NCBI GenBank assembly: GCA_001929475.1
Contig: LXFE01000834.1
Span: 1 to 34,285 of the forward strand
DNA: 34,285 nucleotides
Reading direction: 5' to 3'
Source of the DNA: Neolecta irregularis DAH-3
Taxonomy: Eukaryota > Ascomycota > Neolectomycetes > Neolectales > Neolectaceae
The translations under genes were made by a program, and so were the position numbers. Below, piece after piece: positions 20,352 through 32,674 of the stretch (position 1 is its first letter; every line of letters begins with the position of its first letter). The notes below the pieces were generated by a model. It saw only the letters and a list, made by a program, of their open reading frames with translations, ran no database searches and was not told where the DNA came from.

Positions 20352-22275
20352 TTTTGGCGATCAAAGGATATGATTTGAGACGCTTTGAAACATGTCTCAC
20401 GTCAATTGCACAGCTTCCTCACACTAAAGCTCTGAGGTGGCACAGACATGATTCAAGCAGTCATAGGAGGATAGTTCTCCCAAAAGGAGAATTTCCCTTT
20501 GATGTTATATATTTTTCGGTCTTTGTCTGACCGCTCCATATGGCTGTTTTTTTATGTTATGCAAGTAGCGCCGTACCTGCTCTTTTATCAGGACATATCA
20601 AGGCAACAACCAACAAATGTTTTCTGTTTGTTCCAAATCAAACTCTACCAATGAGACTCGCCTGTTACCCTGGCAACAACAGCAGGATCAGCACTTGACA
20701 CAGTCTCAACCTTCACTATAAGCCACCAAAAAGCGTCGTCACAAGGTCAAACCTGTCACCTATTCTTGATACATGATTGGTTTTGAATGGTCATTCTCTG
20801 TGTAACAACATTTCTGAACCACACATTCCATAATCACTTGAATGACTCTTGAATGAAAAGCACTGCCTGATCATGCACTGTAGCTTAATTTATCCTGGTT
20901 TATTCAAGAGCTAGCTCTTCTAAATTAAATGGCAAGTGAGCTGATATGCAAACTCTAATTGAAAGCAATGATCACTGGTCCAGCCTTGACGCTGATATTC
21001 TACAGTTTAGTTTCTTCTTCCGTGAGAACGAAGGAAACCTTTCCCATAAGATTTGCTGGTGTGGTACAGCGCGATATTGCTAACTGGGTGAATTGCGTTG
21101 ATAACTTGTCGATGAAAGCATAAACTAGCTCGGAAATACTTTTGACTATCATACTGCAGGAACAATTGCTTCGGTTCCCTCGATTGTTAACGGAAGAAAT
21201 GCTTGAAGCCCAAGATTAGGGCTTGTGGGACAGTATATAATGAATACCACGGTGAGGTAAATAGGGATCGAGCAGACTGCAGTAAATTGTACCTTAAATG
21301 CAGATCGAATGAATGTATTGTGTCTACTTATATTAGCACATATCGATGATCCACGAAAAACTTGACTTCCCCTCGGTTATGAGGATATTTGCAGCTGCTA
21401 CGATGATAGTCTTGTGCATAGTAAGAGTTACCGCGTCTAAGTATGCTGAAATACCCACTGACACGAGAAATTATGCCAATATCGACCATTGCAGCTATAA
21501 AAGAACTGAACAGGATTTTCTCGCAGATGGAGTCCGCATACCGACTGAATAACTGTACTTAGTGTGGTGACATGAATAGCTGCAGTCTGTCGGTTAACAG
21601 TCGTTCCATCTAGCTGATGCTTAGTGAAACACCAGCTGCAATGAGCTGATCAGGAGCAAATTGGCGAAACCTAGCTTATTGAAAGTTTCTTCGAGATATT
21701 CCAGCGTTAAGGCGAATTGCCACATAATCCACAAGGCTTATCGGAACATTGAAGAATGTTCAAGTCACTCATGGCTTTCCCCTATCCAATCCACACACAG
21801 CAGAAAAGGAGTGGCGAGAACTGGTACAAAGAGCAAGCAAGATATATCCAACAGATATCATCTTGCGACGAATCTTTGTCTTTCCAGGGGAACTTGATGG
21901 GAGAGCAGAAAGATGAACAAGGCAACGGAGTCAGTTGATGAAAAAAAGCCAAGTTGCAAGCGCTATCAAGCCGGAATCAGCCGGATCTTTATACGAACAG
22001 CCCCAAAGTGTTTCCCACAAGTTTCTGATGAAGTGAGGCTAGAAGTTTGCCAGTGTCAGACTCTACTGTCCGGAATCAGGGGTCACTGAGGAGCGAAGAT
22101 AGGGAGATGAGGAAGTTGTACCGTCCAATACAAATTGCTTCCACTCAAGGATGATGAATGAACAACGGAGTGATTGAGTTCACCATGGTTACTTCAAGTG
22201 GTTCGCATTAAATCGGTGCAATAATTTGACTAATCGGCCGTCCCCGCCTCCTCACAAACTGCCTATTCGTTCGAC
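20352..22275. other. 1.9-kb intergenic region with no convincing gene
   Basis: Short, mutually contradictory open frames occur on both strands. A perfect 14-bp palindrome, AAGAGCTAGCTCTT, lies at 20906-20919. A weak candidate for a small secreted protein is at 21379-21552. Nothing else could be supported. Confidence 0.5.
21379..21552 (+). CDS. Possible small secreted protein (weak)
   Basis: A 57-codon frame. The first 20 residues (MRIFAAATMIVLCIVRVTAS) look like a cleavable signal peptide, followed by a polar segment of about 37 residues with a single Cys. There is no homology that I recognise, and no supporting element other than the signal-like start. It could be chance. Confidence 0.2.
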   Translation: MRIFAAATMIVLCIVRVTASKYAEIPTDTRNYANIDHCSYKRTEQDFLADGVRIPTE

Positions 22276-24802
22276 ATGCCACCATTATTTGTCGCCCCAT
22301 TACCATACGATCCCGCCGGAAGATGTGTAGTGCGGAAGCTTCTGGTCGCTAATCGAGGAGAGATTGCCTGCCGTGTTATCCGATCAGCTAGAAAAGTTGG
22401 AGTCTCAACAGTCGCGATATATACCACTCCGTAACGGGTGTTCATTAGCATTTCAATTGACTTGAAGAGATAAAGACAGTCCACACGTTCGATTAGCAGA
22501 TGAAGCTGTACATATCGGAGATATTGGAGAAGTCAATCCGCACATGAATGGACAGTTTTTGGTCGAAACCGCAACGAGAGTGGGAGCAGATTCAATCCAC
22601 CCTGGTACTTCCTTTTGAGGTGTCTGTTTTGAATAGAGGTTATGGCTATTTGAGTGAAAATGCTGGCTTTGCAAAACTCGTTCAAGATTCAGGGCTACTT
22701 TTTGTTGGACCTTCAAGTGAATCAATCAGTCTCCTCGGCAACAAGGTGATCTCAATACTTTCGCAGCGGCTGAATATTTAAGGCTTCCGCAAAGGAGTAT
22801 CTTTCAAAGAACGCATCGAATGTTCCTTTGATCCCAGGATACAATGGCTCAAACCAAACACCCTCATACCTTTCTTCACAAGCTATCGCGATTGGATTTC
22901 CCGTCCTTATCAAAGCGGCTGCAGGCGGAGGTGGGAAAGGCATGCGAATTGTCAGGTCATCCAAAGGAATTGAGGAACTTATTGCACGAGCTGGCTCAGA
23001 GAGTCAGCGTTCTTTTGGATCCAGTCACTTGCTGGTCGAGAAGTATATTGAAAAAGGAAAGCATATAGAAGTCCAAATATTTGGCGATAACAGGGGCAAC
23101 ATTGTTTGCTTTTTTGAACGCGAATGTTCTGTTCAACGAAGACATCAAAAAGTTATCGAAGAAACGCCTAGTCCATGGATATCAAATGGCGTGCGGCAAA
23201 GGATGATGGCAGCTGCTACAGAGATTGGACGATTGATTAAATACGAAGGCGCTGGTACAGTCGAATTTATTGTTGACATCGAATCTTCACAATTCTATTT
23301 CTTGGAAGTCAATACCCGTATTCAAGTCGAACATCCAATCACAGAAGAGACCGTAGGGGTCGATCTTGTTGCACTACAACTTTATGTTGCTGCGGGCGGT
23401 CAATTGGACCGACTGCCTGAACTTCGAAGCCTCAGGCAGACTGTGCGGTCTCCTGCGTCAAATTTCGTTTAATGAACCAGGGTCATGCTATTGAATGTAG
23501 ATTATGCGCAGAAGACCCACATAACGATTTTCTACCTTGCACCGGCATCATTCGCAGATGGAACACCGCAGAAGAACTTGTGAAAACCCATATACCAGGT
23601 CTGCGCTATGAAACCGGGGTAGAGACAGGTTCGGCATACTCTTTACTGGTTTTCAAAGCTAGGCTCCGAGATATCAGTCTTCTTCGATCCTATGATATGC
23701 AAGATCATTGTTCATGCAGAAACCCGACGACAAGCTATTCACAAACTCATATTCGTTCTTCGTCATACAGCAATCCTCGGACTCGTCACCAATCAAGGAT
23801 TCCTCATTTCTTGTCTCGGGCATGAGGAATTCCATAAGGGAGAATATACCACTGGGTTTATTGATTCATTCAGAACTGAGTTATTATTCCCCCCTCCGCG
23901 CCCTCTTCTTACCGGAGAGCTGGCTATTGTACCATCGCTGTTACTTCGTCACATTCGACAAACGATGAGAGCAAGATCGAGCTTTGACACTTTGTCTGCA
24001 GGTTGGCGGAATAACCAATACGATGTGTCTTCCAAACATGTCGACAGCATTACTATTGATCCCTCGACCCTACCAGCGGCCGTCTTCGTACAATATGAAA
24101 AGGATTATGTCCTTGTCTGGGATGAACCAGCCCCAATGAAGTTTGAGGGAAAAGAGTTTCTCAATAAGGTCGGTGGTCAACTTATCTTACGATATTACAA
24201 TACTTTACGCACTCGAAAAGGTCTCGAAGGCCGAACGGAACAAGATTGGCCCTTTGGAGTAGATAAAAATATGAAGAAATATGATTTTCATGTCGATGAT
24301 ATCAAAATCGACTTCATTCGTGGGAAATGGATGACTGCAGATATGCGACTCTCAATCAACGGAATTCAACGGACATATTTCGCTGCGACGGACACATCTG
24401 TCATTAGCTCTGCGATGGCCGTCCAAAACGTATTCGTGCTCTCCAGTGATGTGGGGTTTGGAATCAAGTTTTCTCGACGTAATTTATTAACATATGCTGG
24501 CAAGCTGGACGAGCGAATCAGTGGAGAAGACTTGGAAGGTGTGACAAAACAAGTCATCCGAAACTAATACAGCAGGTGGCGAAAAACGATATTTGACACC
24601 GATGCCCTGTAAGATCTTGATTGTTCTTGCCTCGGACGGTGCAAGAATTTCCAAAGGAGACGGGCTTGTGATAATGGAGAGCATGAAGACAGAAGTCAAA
24701 ATCGCTGCTCGGACAGCAGGGCTTGTCAAGATGAAAGTGAGGGCCGGACAAGTCCTTGGAGAAGGTGAGACCATCTGCGAAATAGAGCAGGATGAAGATT
24801 AG
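22276..24802 (+). CDS. Biotin-dependent acy-CoA carboxylase alpha subunit (MCC-like)
   Basis: It carries the biotin carboxylase and biotin-carrier halves in one chain, like 3-methylcrotonyl-CoA carboxylase alpha. Motifs in order: [31 protein letters not shown], the ATP-grasp glycine loop [57 protein letters not shown], and a linker region of about 250 residues. The biotinyl domain has TPMPCKIL and IMESMKTEV with the biotin lysine at 24686-24688. Seven introns of 33-38 nt were placed. The biotin motif is SMKT and not the usual AMKM. I see no clear mitochondrial presequence. Propionyl- or geranyl-type carboxylase cannot be excluded. Confidence 0.9.
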
Positions 24803-26090
24803 ATCCTTATAACCTGGTCTATAATCTATATTGAAAGGTCCTTATTTCATGAATTGTTCCTATGAATCGCTCTGTTCTTTTTATCATTCTATTAGAATAA
24901 TAGTCATACTGTATTTACAACAACTGGAACACATGGTCAACTCTAGTGTCTATGTCGATAATGAAGTATTTCTACTATTTATAGAAAAGTGGTGCAGATT
25001 ATCTTGAGTGATTATCAGTACTAAAAATATCTTCTCTCCTGCTATAATGACTGATAATGCCAGTGGATACTAAGTTGATTGCTAACTAGTAGAATCCGGG
25101 GTTCTGGTACGTGGTACGCTAACTACATTACCTCACTCGCAGTTCTACATTATAATACGGGTCTTTGAGCAACGATGCCCTTGCAGAAAATTGGCAGATT
25201 AAGAATAATGAGGCAGTATATATTCATATGTAGTTAGTCGTGTACTATACATATCAGACAGGAGCAAATCACTTAGAAACTAATCAGCAATACTAACACC
25301 CTCGCTCAACATATATAGACAGGAACTAATCAGTTTGAAACTAATTAGCAGTAGTAACACCTTTGCTCAATAATGGCAGTATTGATCATAACCTATATTG
25401 CTATCAACAATAGGTATAACTATGAAACCTGAATTGATAATCTAATACACTGAAAATTTCTAAAAGAATGGCGGAGATTTATGATACGTTGGGGAAATCT
25501 CAGTGAGAAATTCACATGAATTTGACTTAATAATCACTGTCAAGCTGTGGGCTTATTTCTAAGAATTCCGACTTACCTGTCACGATCAGTTCCATCTAAG
25601 CTTTCGGTTCATTCATATTTCTTGATCCACATTAGTAGAGTTCCAATGAAATTTTCGGTGAATTATGTGTATTATGGTAATTCGTAGATGGATGCTTAAA
25701 GTGGCCGTGTTGTATATGAGATGATCTCAAGGCGGTACGCCTCTCAATCGGAATAAAAGGGAACAATGGAGTTCAAAAGGCAGTACAATGAGTATAGGCC
25801 AGCCAGAATGAAGTTAAGTTGCTGGACTTCCGAATGTTCCAATTAATCAATAGCACGGATCATGGCTCTGGGCCGTTGTCACAACTTCATAATATGGGAT
25901 GAATTCGCGCTTCGCGCAGGTTTCAAGATTCTTTATTAAATACTGACAGGTCATGTCAAAGACATGTATGAAATCTCGCTATTGTCTGAAACGAGAAACT
26001 CATGGACATATATCGCAGATTAGGTTTGTTTGTTGTTCGACCACACGAGTTGAACTGGACCCTCAAGGGAAAACCCGCCTGTACGCTGAG
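24803..26090. other. AT-rich intergenic region
   Basis: No coding stretch is recognised. It contains an imperfect 61-bp direct duplication (25257-25377) and a small GCGC-TTC-GCGC hairpin near 25908. Confidence 0.5.
25257..25377. repeat. Two-copy 61-bp imperfect tandem duplication
   Basis: Unit 1 begins GACAGGAGCAAATCA at 25257 and unit 2 begins GACAGGAACTAATCA at 25318. Both continue GAAACTAAT[CT]AGCA...TAACACC...GCTCAA. Divergence is about 20 percent, so the duplication is not recent. Confidence 0.7.
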
Positions 26091-28551
26091 TAAAGGTCAC
26101 ACAGGATATAAGGACGTACCAGGGCTAGTCAGCCAAGTATTCATCCAGTAACTGAGAAGATAGGATACGCTTTTATATGCCATGATTGCTTCGACCCAGC
26201 AGCACCCCTTTGTGATTTTATACTTATTACTCCATTTAACTTCACGATCTTGTGAAACATCATCGTGGAGAATTCTTGCACAAAGAAAGCCACTGAGCTT
26301 CTGTAGGTCACTGGAAACATGCTCAATACATTCTTCATGAGTTCGATAAAACTTGATTTCATTAAGCGATCTCGTCGCATCGGTGGTCTATTGTCAAAAA
26401 GATTCCTGGAACTGACTTGCTGGAAGAACTGTCTTGATACGAAGCATCTCGCTCATATCGAAGCAAACGGACCAAGTATAAACCAACTGATCATTGGTCG
26501 TGAACTCGATGATCAAAACTGAGTCGCGAACCAGTGGTTGAGAAGCCATCGAAGGAGAAAAAATGACTGGCTATGGCCAAAGGCAATATTTTCCGGAATT
26601 CCCGTCCAGGACTGAGCTCAGACCGTCGATCTAAATGACTGGTCTTGTCTCTTCCTTCTGTTTAGACCCATATCAATGATGAGAGGGAAACGGTCGTCGA
26701 AAATGACTCCTAGTGACCTGGCGGTCTTTAGAACACAGTGCGTTACTCGGCCTTTGTGCTTGCTTAACAAAAGGAACACATAATAGCCTGCTACAGTCTA
26801 GCTCGGAAGGGATAGATGAAGCATAAAGGCCGGACTCGTCGAGAAAGTTCCTAATAAAAGAAAATGCGAGTTACTGTAGATGTGATTGCGCTGGTATTAG
26901 TATCATTCCACCCCGGTAGCCCGACTATGATTGAGCAAATGCGAGATTTATCTTTTTTAGTAGGAGGTTGAAACTAATTGGCTCTGGACCTCCTTCGACC
27001 GATGCTCGTGCTGCTGTGGCAAAACCGTAACTTGAAAGATTTCTCACCGGAATTACAGATTCGATTCTTGAAAGGCATGTCTGAGAAATAGACTTTAGAA
27101 TCACGCGTAGAAGCTATCCTGTCGAATGTATAGTCATTATTTATACTGTTTCTTAATAAGAACATCTTGCATATCTTGCTTTGTTTCAGTGCTGACGATG
27201 CAGTAGTAACTTTCAAGGCTGAGTCTGAAGACCCGGAATACATGCGGGCAGCCTAGAAGTCTCGTTCCTTCTTGAGTTGCAACTGCGGCGTCAGATTCAT
27301 TTGCCACCCGGCACATTGTCACCCCGCAATAGTACGATTGTACTCACGCCATAGATAACTCCAACAAACGCAGTCATTTCATCTTGAAATCAATTCAAGC
27401 TTTGTCATGTCCTGACGTTGGGAACTGAAGATTTGTTTTATAGATTGAACCGAGGATCTCAACCCCTCTTTCGAGCAATCAGTTTCAACTGGCAATCATT
27501 GCTCATGCTACACATGGTGTAATATTGTCATCGATGAAAGACGTCTTATCAAGCGAAAACACTGCAGAAAGAGTAGCAATGCTTCAACTCTTTAAATTTG
27601 TTATATATTTCAATCAGTTCGAATACTGAACAGGGCCAGAATGGGTAGGCCCAAAGAATAACTCTTACTGAGTATACAGATAGTATTGACTCTCTATGTC
27701 ATCGTGAATAAGACGTCCAAACTCAATAGCTACAAGGAGGCTTAAATTCTTGAAGTGGGATTTTTCGCTGCACCAGAAATGATATGCTTTGAATTCAAGA
27801 AGGAAATACCAACTTTCATTCTAGGTTCGAACCAGAATGACAAGACAGGCACTGGTTATCCTGATTTTGACGCCCAGCAATCCTCTGCGGAACTTAAGCA
27901 TGTACCACTATTTTATTATCCGGAGCTAATAACGAGATATAATCTTCAACTGAGGGTGTGCAATCTGGTTATTGTCTTTCTGCCGACAAGTTTCTGGCAG
28001 TTTTTTAAGACGGTTATCGTACTACACAGAAAGTCGCAATTCGCTCTACGAGTCGAGCTTTGATCATGTTATGATGTAACGATTCGATGTTGGAATAATT
28101 GCGAACTTGAGCTGGAAATTTTCATGGGCTCAAGTTTGCCGTTTCGCTCAGGATCTTCTTATTCTGCATCGTGTTTAAGTGGAGAGAATGGTGTCTCCTT
28201 ACCATTTGATATTTCACTTCCTGTATCAATGGTTGATAAACTGATATAGTTGACTGAACGGATCTCACTTGGCGATGCACTCCACCAGTCTCGAAGTCTG
28301 GTTCAATAGTGGTTTGATTTATTGAACTATTCTCGTACTAGGAATATAGCGCATTATTTCCTAAATTGGACATTTTCAAATTCCGCACCTTTTTCGTAAC
28401 CTCTTCTTTCGACAAATGACTTCAGGGTGGTCTCAATTGTTCCTCTGCAAGTAGATAGAGAAATCTATCCATGATATCAACTGGGGTTTGAGTCGTGAAT
28501 ACCCTTGGTCTCATAGTCTCGTCAGTTCTATCGAAGATCATTGCTTCCAGA
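26091..28551. other. Gene-poor region with coding-like fragments on the minus strand
   Basis: Open, protein-like stretches without family identity occur on the minus strand. One at about 26095-26390 is about 95 codons long and includes EIKFYRTHEECIEH and KWSNKYKITKGCCW. Another at about 28450-28575 includes NNDLEAMIFDRTDE. A third at about 28122-28340 ends in ETANLSP and a stop at 28122-28124. I could not join them into one consistent gene. They may be exons of an unrecognised gene or remains of a dead one. Confidence 0.3.
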
Positions 28552-28892
28552 TCATTGTTTCCTCTTCGCAGTCAGCGAAAATGAAATCGCTTTGGCAAAT
28601 TGATCAACCCTAGGGCTGGAGAGACCTTCTATTTTTTGCTTAGTCGTGCTGTACTGTGTCGGCTCTACCATTATATAAATTCCTGCTTCTCTTCTGGAGA
28701 TAGTCACAAGGTTTCAAAATGTACAGAAAATAACCCTTACTGCCCGTAGGGATTCTTTGAGAACGGTAACTCTGGATGTATCAGCGATATACGTCTTATT
28801 TCTTGATCTCTTCTCAAATCCTGCCTGGTTTTACGCAACCACTTTAATCTAGTTGTAATGTATCCAATGGCCCTTCTTACCACTTCTTGCAT
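28552..28892 (-). CDS. Candidate two-exon gene, unrecognised
   Basis: ATG 28890-28892 opens a basic, helical exon (MQEVVRRAIGYITTRLKW...HPELPFSKNPYGQ). A 47-nt GTAAGG...CCAG intron joins it in phase to a second exon (REAGIYIMVEPTQY...ISFSLTAKRKQ), which stops at 28552-28554. The product would have about 96 residues and no recognised domain. Against it, its start codon lies only 2 bp from the proposed start of the divergent histidine kinase, so at least one of the two starts is probably wrong. Confidence 0.28.
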
Positions 28893-28894
28893 TG

Positions 28895-31768
28895 ATGCTT
28901 GAATTATCGCTTACTGGTATTTCTGTTGCCATCGAGACAGCAATCGGAGAGCTAGTTACTCGGGGCATAAACAGCAAACCATTTTTGCCAACTCAAGCAG
29001 AATCTCTCGGCACGAAAGAAGTTCTAGCGGATCGCGCTAGCGGGTTTAACTTTTGGAAGACGGTGTGCTGGCCCGATGATATCATCCTGTTGCTGATTCT
29101 TTTTAAAAGCTGCATTTGGTCCATCCATTTTCCTGTCATCCTTGCTATGAACATCGTGATCCCGATGCAATTCAACATTATTATTACTGGACTGAGTGTT
29201 ATTGTGACGATCATTGCAAATTTTCTCAATTCTGCAATTGACACTCTCGTTCGGATGTTCAGAAAATATCCTCTTTATTATGCTGTGGATGCTGAGACAG
29301 ATCCAATCGATCATACTGAAAATGATTCTGTCTCCAGCCAGTCTCCTCGGGGCCTGAACAGTAAATCCGAAGATGCACTTGAAGGATTGATCAACCCAGA
29401 CACAATCTCTGGTTTGGATCAGCGAACTGCTGCAGAGCAAAAAAGGGGCATTTGCTGTCAGATCACGCTTGCTATTATACTTCGGGCTTTTTGTCTCAGA
29501 GTGAGCATTTGCACAGTGCACTACAGGGGTATGTTAGCTTCAAAGCTTTACTGAATATGAGAAATATGGGCCACGGGTTTCGATAGGATATTAGAGTGGA
29601 ACAAATCTCTGGTCTGTCTATCATTCCTACCTACTTGGGGATTATCCATTGTCGCATTAGCATTTAGTAGGTATGCCGCTACTTACTTGTCTAAACGTCT
29701 AGTACCCAGAGAAATCAATCAAGTACGTATCTATACGAGCTGGCGAATTAATCCTTAGGTCCAGCAAATCTCCTTCTTTATAGCTGCTTTATATGTCAGT
29801 CTGATCCATTACCTTGGTGTGCCACAAAACCATATTCTGTTTTTTATTATTAGGTATGTGGGCTGCTACGTTCCACACATCAGTAGCCCTATCGTATGAC
29901 CGCTCAATGGTCATGCGATCTTCTGGAATCACTTTCACGGTTGCATTAATCGCAATCGGATCCTGCTTTTTGAGTTACATACTACTTGCTCATTTCGTGG
30001 TAACTAGTCGGAAAAGGTAACCCCATAAAGTGTTCTAGTCCCTCAAGGTCAGCTTAGCAGACAAAGTCGCCACCAAGCAAAATTTCTGGAAGGTCATTAC
30101 CCAAAAGCAAGCTGCTGAGAGAGCTAATTCTATCAAAACCGAATTTATCAGCATTGCATCTCACGAAATTCGAGTGGGGCACTCTCATTGTCAACAACTG
30201 ACAGCAAGACACCGCTTCATGCGATTAGTGGATATGCAGATCTTTTGGAGGCGTCTCATCTCTCTGTGGAACAAGCGACATACGTTCAAAATATTGTTAA
30301 TGGTTGTCGCTTGATACAGTTAATAACAAACAATGTTCTTGATTTCGCAAAGCTTGAGCGCGGCAATAAAGAGACGGAAGCAAATCCAGCTAAAACCGAA
30401 ATACGAAAACTGATCCAGAGCGTAGTCAATGCCGCAGGCGAAAAGAAAGGCGTCGAGATCATCGCCAGCGTGAAACCTTCTGTAGCTGGTGACTTTCTTG
30501 TTGATGAGGTCTATTTAACAAGGGTGTGACGAGTCACGTAATATGAGACTAATGGGTAGGTTCTCATGAATCTCCTTTCCAATTCCCTAAAGTTCACTGA
30601 ATCTGGAAGCGTGGTGGTCGAAGTTTACTTTTGCTGCTCAGAAGGTAAATCGAATTTAGTAATAAAAGTACGCGACACTGGAATTGGTATGAAAATCTAT
30701 AAATGTTATTCCACAAACGTCTTAGGAATTCCAAAAGAGTTTTGTTCTACAATATTCGAACCATTTCGTCAAGCAGATACCAATCTAACGAGGAAGCATA
30801 CCGGCACTGGTTTGGGTATTTGGATTTCCTGCCTTTGTTCAACTATCAGGTCTTGCAATCACCAAGCAACTGGTCAATCTTATGTTCGGCACCATTGTTG
30901 TCAATAGTACTATCGAACAAGGCACAGAGTTCACTGTTACGATACCCTCCGAACTCGGCTTTCCAGCTGACGATACCACAACAAGTTTTATGATAAACCT
31001 CATCTGGTCGGATGAGTTAATAGGTGAAACAATCAGGATTTTCCTCGAGTCTTGCAGTGCCGGGTGTACTCGAATCGAGCCTTCTTTGTTTCAAGCTTTT
31101 GACGATTCGGTAATTGTTTCGAATGTCCTGATTGATGAAATGTTACGCGTGAAAAGAAGGATATTTCTATACCTGGATACAGACACTAAATGCCTTCCTT
31201 CAAACATCATAGTTCTACGGCGTCCGATCATTATTCATTCACTTATAGGCCTAATAAACGCATCGTCCGAGATTATCACACCTACTTCCTTTGACACCTT
31301 AAATCCGGTTCAAGGTGTTAGAATGTCATCTTACGGTGGGAAGTCAGTTCACTTTCAAGCATCGGTTAAAGTATTACTAGTTGAAGATAATACAATCAAT
31401 CAGCAGCTTGGAATCAGGCTTCTCGAACAACTGGGATATGAGGTCGGCGTTGCAGAAAACGGGAGGATCGCTCTCGATAGACTATCTTCAGAGAAGTTCG
31501 ACCTTATTTTGATGGATTCTCAGGTACCCTACACTCTTCAGTCTTTCCTGATGTTGAGATGCCGGTCATGAACGGGTTCGAATGTATGAGAGCAATCCGG
31601 AACTCCGAAAGGATATCTGGACGACATATCCCAATCATTTCACTCACTGCAAATGTTTCCTCTCAGTCTCGTCAGGAGTGCCTGGAAGCTGGAGCAGACA
31701 TGTTTCTACCAAAGCCATTGAGATTACATGAGTTGAAGGAAGCTTGCATAGCCTTCACAAAAGCTTAA
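28895..31768 (+). CDS. Hybrid histidine kinase with MHYT-type membrane sensor
   Basis: A multistep phosphorelay sensor. The N-terminal membrane region has three MHYT-like repeats: SIHFPVILAM (about 29120), VHYREIWATGF (split by an intron after CAC TAC at 29519-29524) and IHYLGMWAATF (29804 onward), each followed by a membrane span. The kinase core has H box ASHEIRTPLHAI (His 30163-30165), N box LMNLLSNSLKFT, G1 VRDTGIGIP, F box FEPFRQAD and G2 TGTGLGLAI. A linker of about 150 residues with no clear motif leads to a receiver domain (LLVEDNTINQQL, phospho-Asp ILMD at 31515-31517, MPVMNGFE, ISLTANVS, FLPKPL). About nine introns of 33-39 nt were placed, with one inside the H box. All residues for autokinase and receiver function are present. 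The exact start is uncertain. Confidence 0.9.
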
Positions 31769-32009
31769 TGAGTTTATTATTTTCTTTTTTCCCTTTAGAA
31801 TTTGAAGGTCTAGATCTAATGCATTTCCGATAGGTTGGAAGGACGTTGGGAAAAGTCTATATTGATAATATTGGGTCCATATAAACATAAATTGGAACTA
31901 TCCCGATTCTCTATTCGCTGCATATATAAGTTAAATAATTTCACTGATGGATTTTCAGATGATTGCTGCCTCTTCAAGTCTAGCTCTCTGAGTCTAACTT
32001 GCTTTCGAT

Positions 32010-32542
32010 CTAACAAACATCTTGCTGGCCCGTTATTCTTTCCCATCCATCATGACCCTTACGCTCTATAAATAGGAGCCTAATGCATAATTTCAGTTTT
32101 CCTGGAAAGAAAAGTGCGAGTACAATGAGCCAGAGAACTATGCGACAAACACAGCCTACTATCGACCGAGGAGGGATGTGGCCTCTGATGGAGGTAGCAT
32201 CTCTGAATTCGAAAGGAATTTGAGCGCCTAGATGTTCAATTGCTACACGAAGACCAGAAGTAAATCCGTCCTCATGAAATCTTAACACATGCTAAGTCAT
32301 GCCATGAAAGAACCTAGTTTACCATAATTTGTCCAGGCTCCGGCAAAAAAACGTCAAAGGTCAGTGAAACATACAAATTGACAATGAAGTTTATTTTGCC
32401 CAACCTCAATATCTACTGTGTTGGCATGACCTCCTAAGCGATTGTCTGCTTCAAACAAATGAACTGTGTGTTCAGAATATTCATTCAAAGCCCAAGTTGC
32501 AGCTAAACCAGAAACCCCAGAACCAATAACAGCGACCTTCAT
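32010..32542 (-). pseudogene. FAD-dependent amine-oxidase-like oxidoreductase, internally deleted
   Basis: The N-terminus ([19 protein letters not shown]...[11 protein letters not shown]) is a good FAD/NAD-binding Rossmann start of the COG2907-like flavoprotein family. Within about 70 bases the sequence jumps to the family's C-terminal end: FFAGAWTNYG, then FHEDGFTSGLRVAIEHL, then a hydrophobic tail. The middle of the protein, some hundreds of residues, is missing. At the next intron the join needs TAT GG before the donor but only TAT G precedes GTAAAC, a one-base frame loss. I therefore read it as a dead remnant. Confidence 0.75.
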
Positions 32543-32674
32543 GCTCAAGCTTGCAACAGATTAGTAGAACGATTTTCGACTACTACCAGAAAGATCGGCG
32601 ACAATTGGAAAATTGTACTAACGTAGAGGCTTGGGGGTGGTTGAGATGTTGGCGCCCCTAACCATCTTCCAAAT

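Noticed and set aside
20565-20660. APYLLFYQD-like peptide resembling the C-terminus of ubiquitin-specific proteases
   Set aside because: No other protease motif (Cys box, His box) could be found upstream on that strand, so the match is too short to support.
27820-27835. tRNA B-box-like GGTTCGAACC
   Set aside because: The flanks do not form a T-stem and no A-box or acceptor stem is found upstream.
24803-28121. A transposon or solo LTR in the gene-poor region
   Set aside because: No terminal inverted repeats, target-site duplications, or reverse transcriptase or transposase motifs were seen; the 61-bp duplication is too small and diverged.
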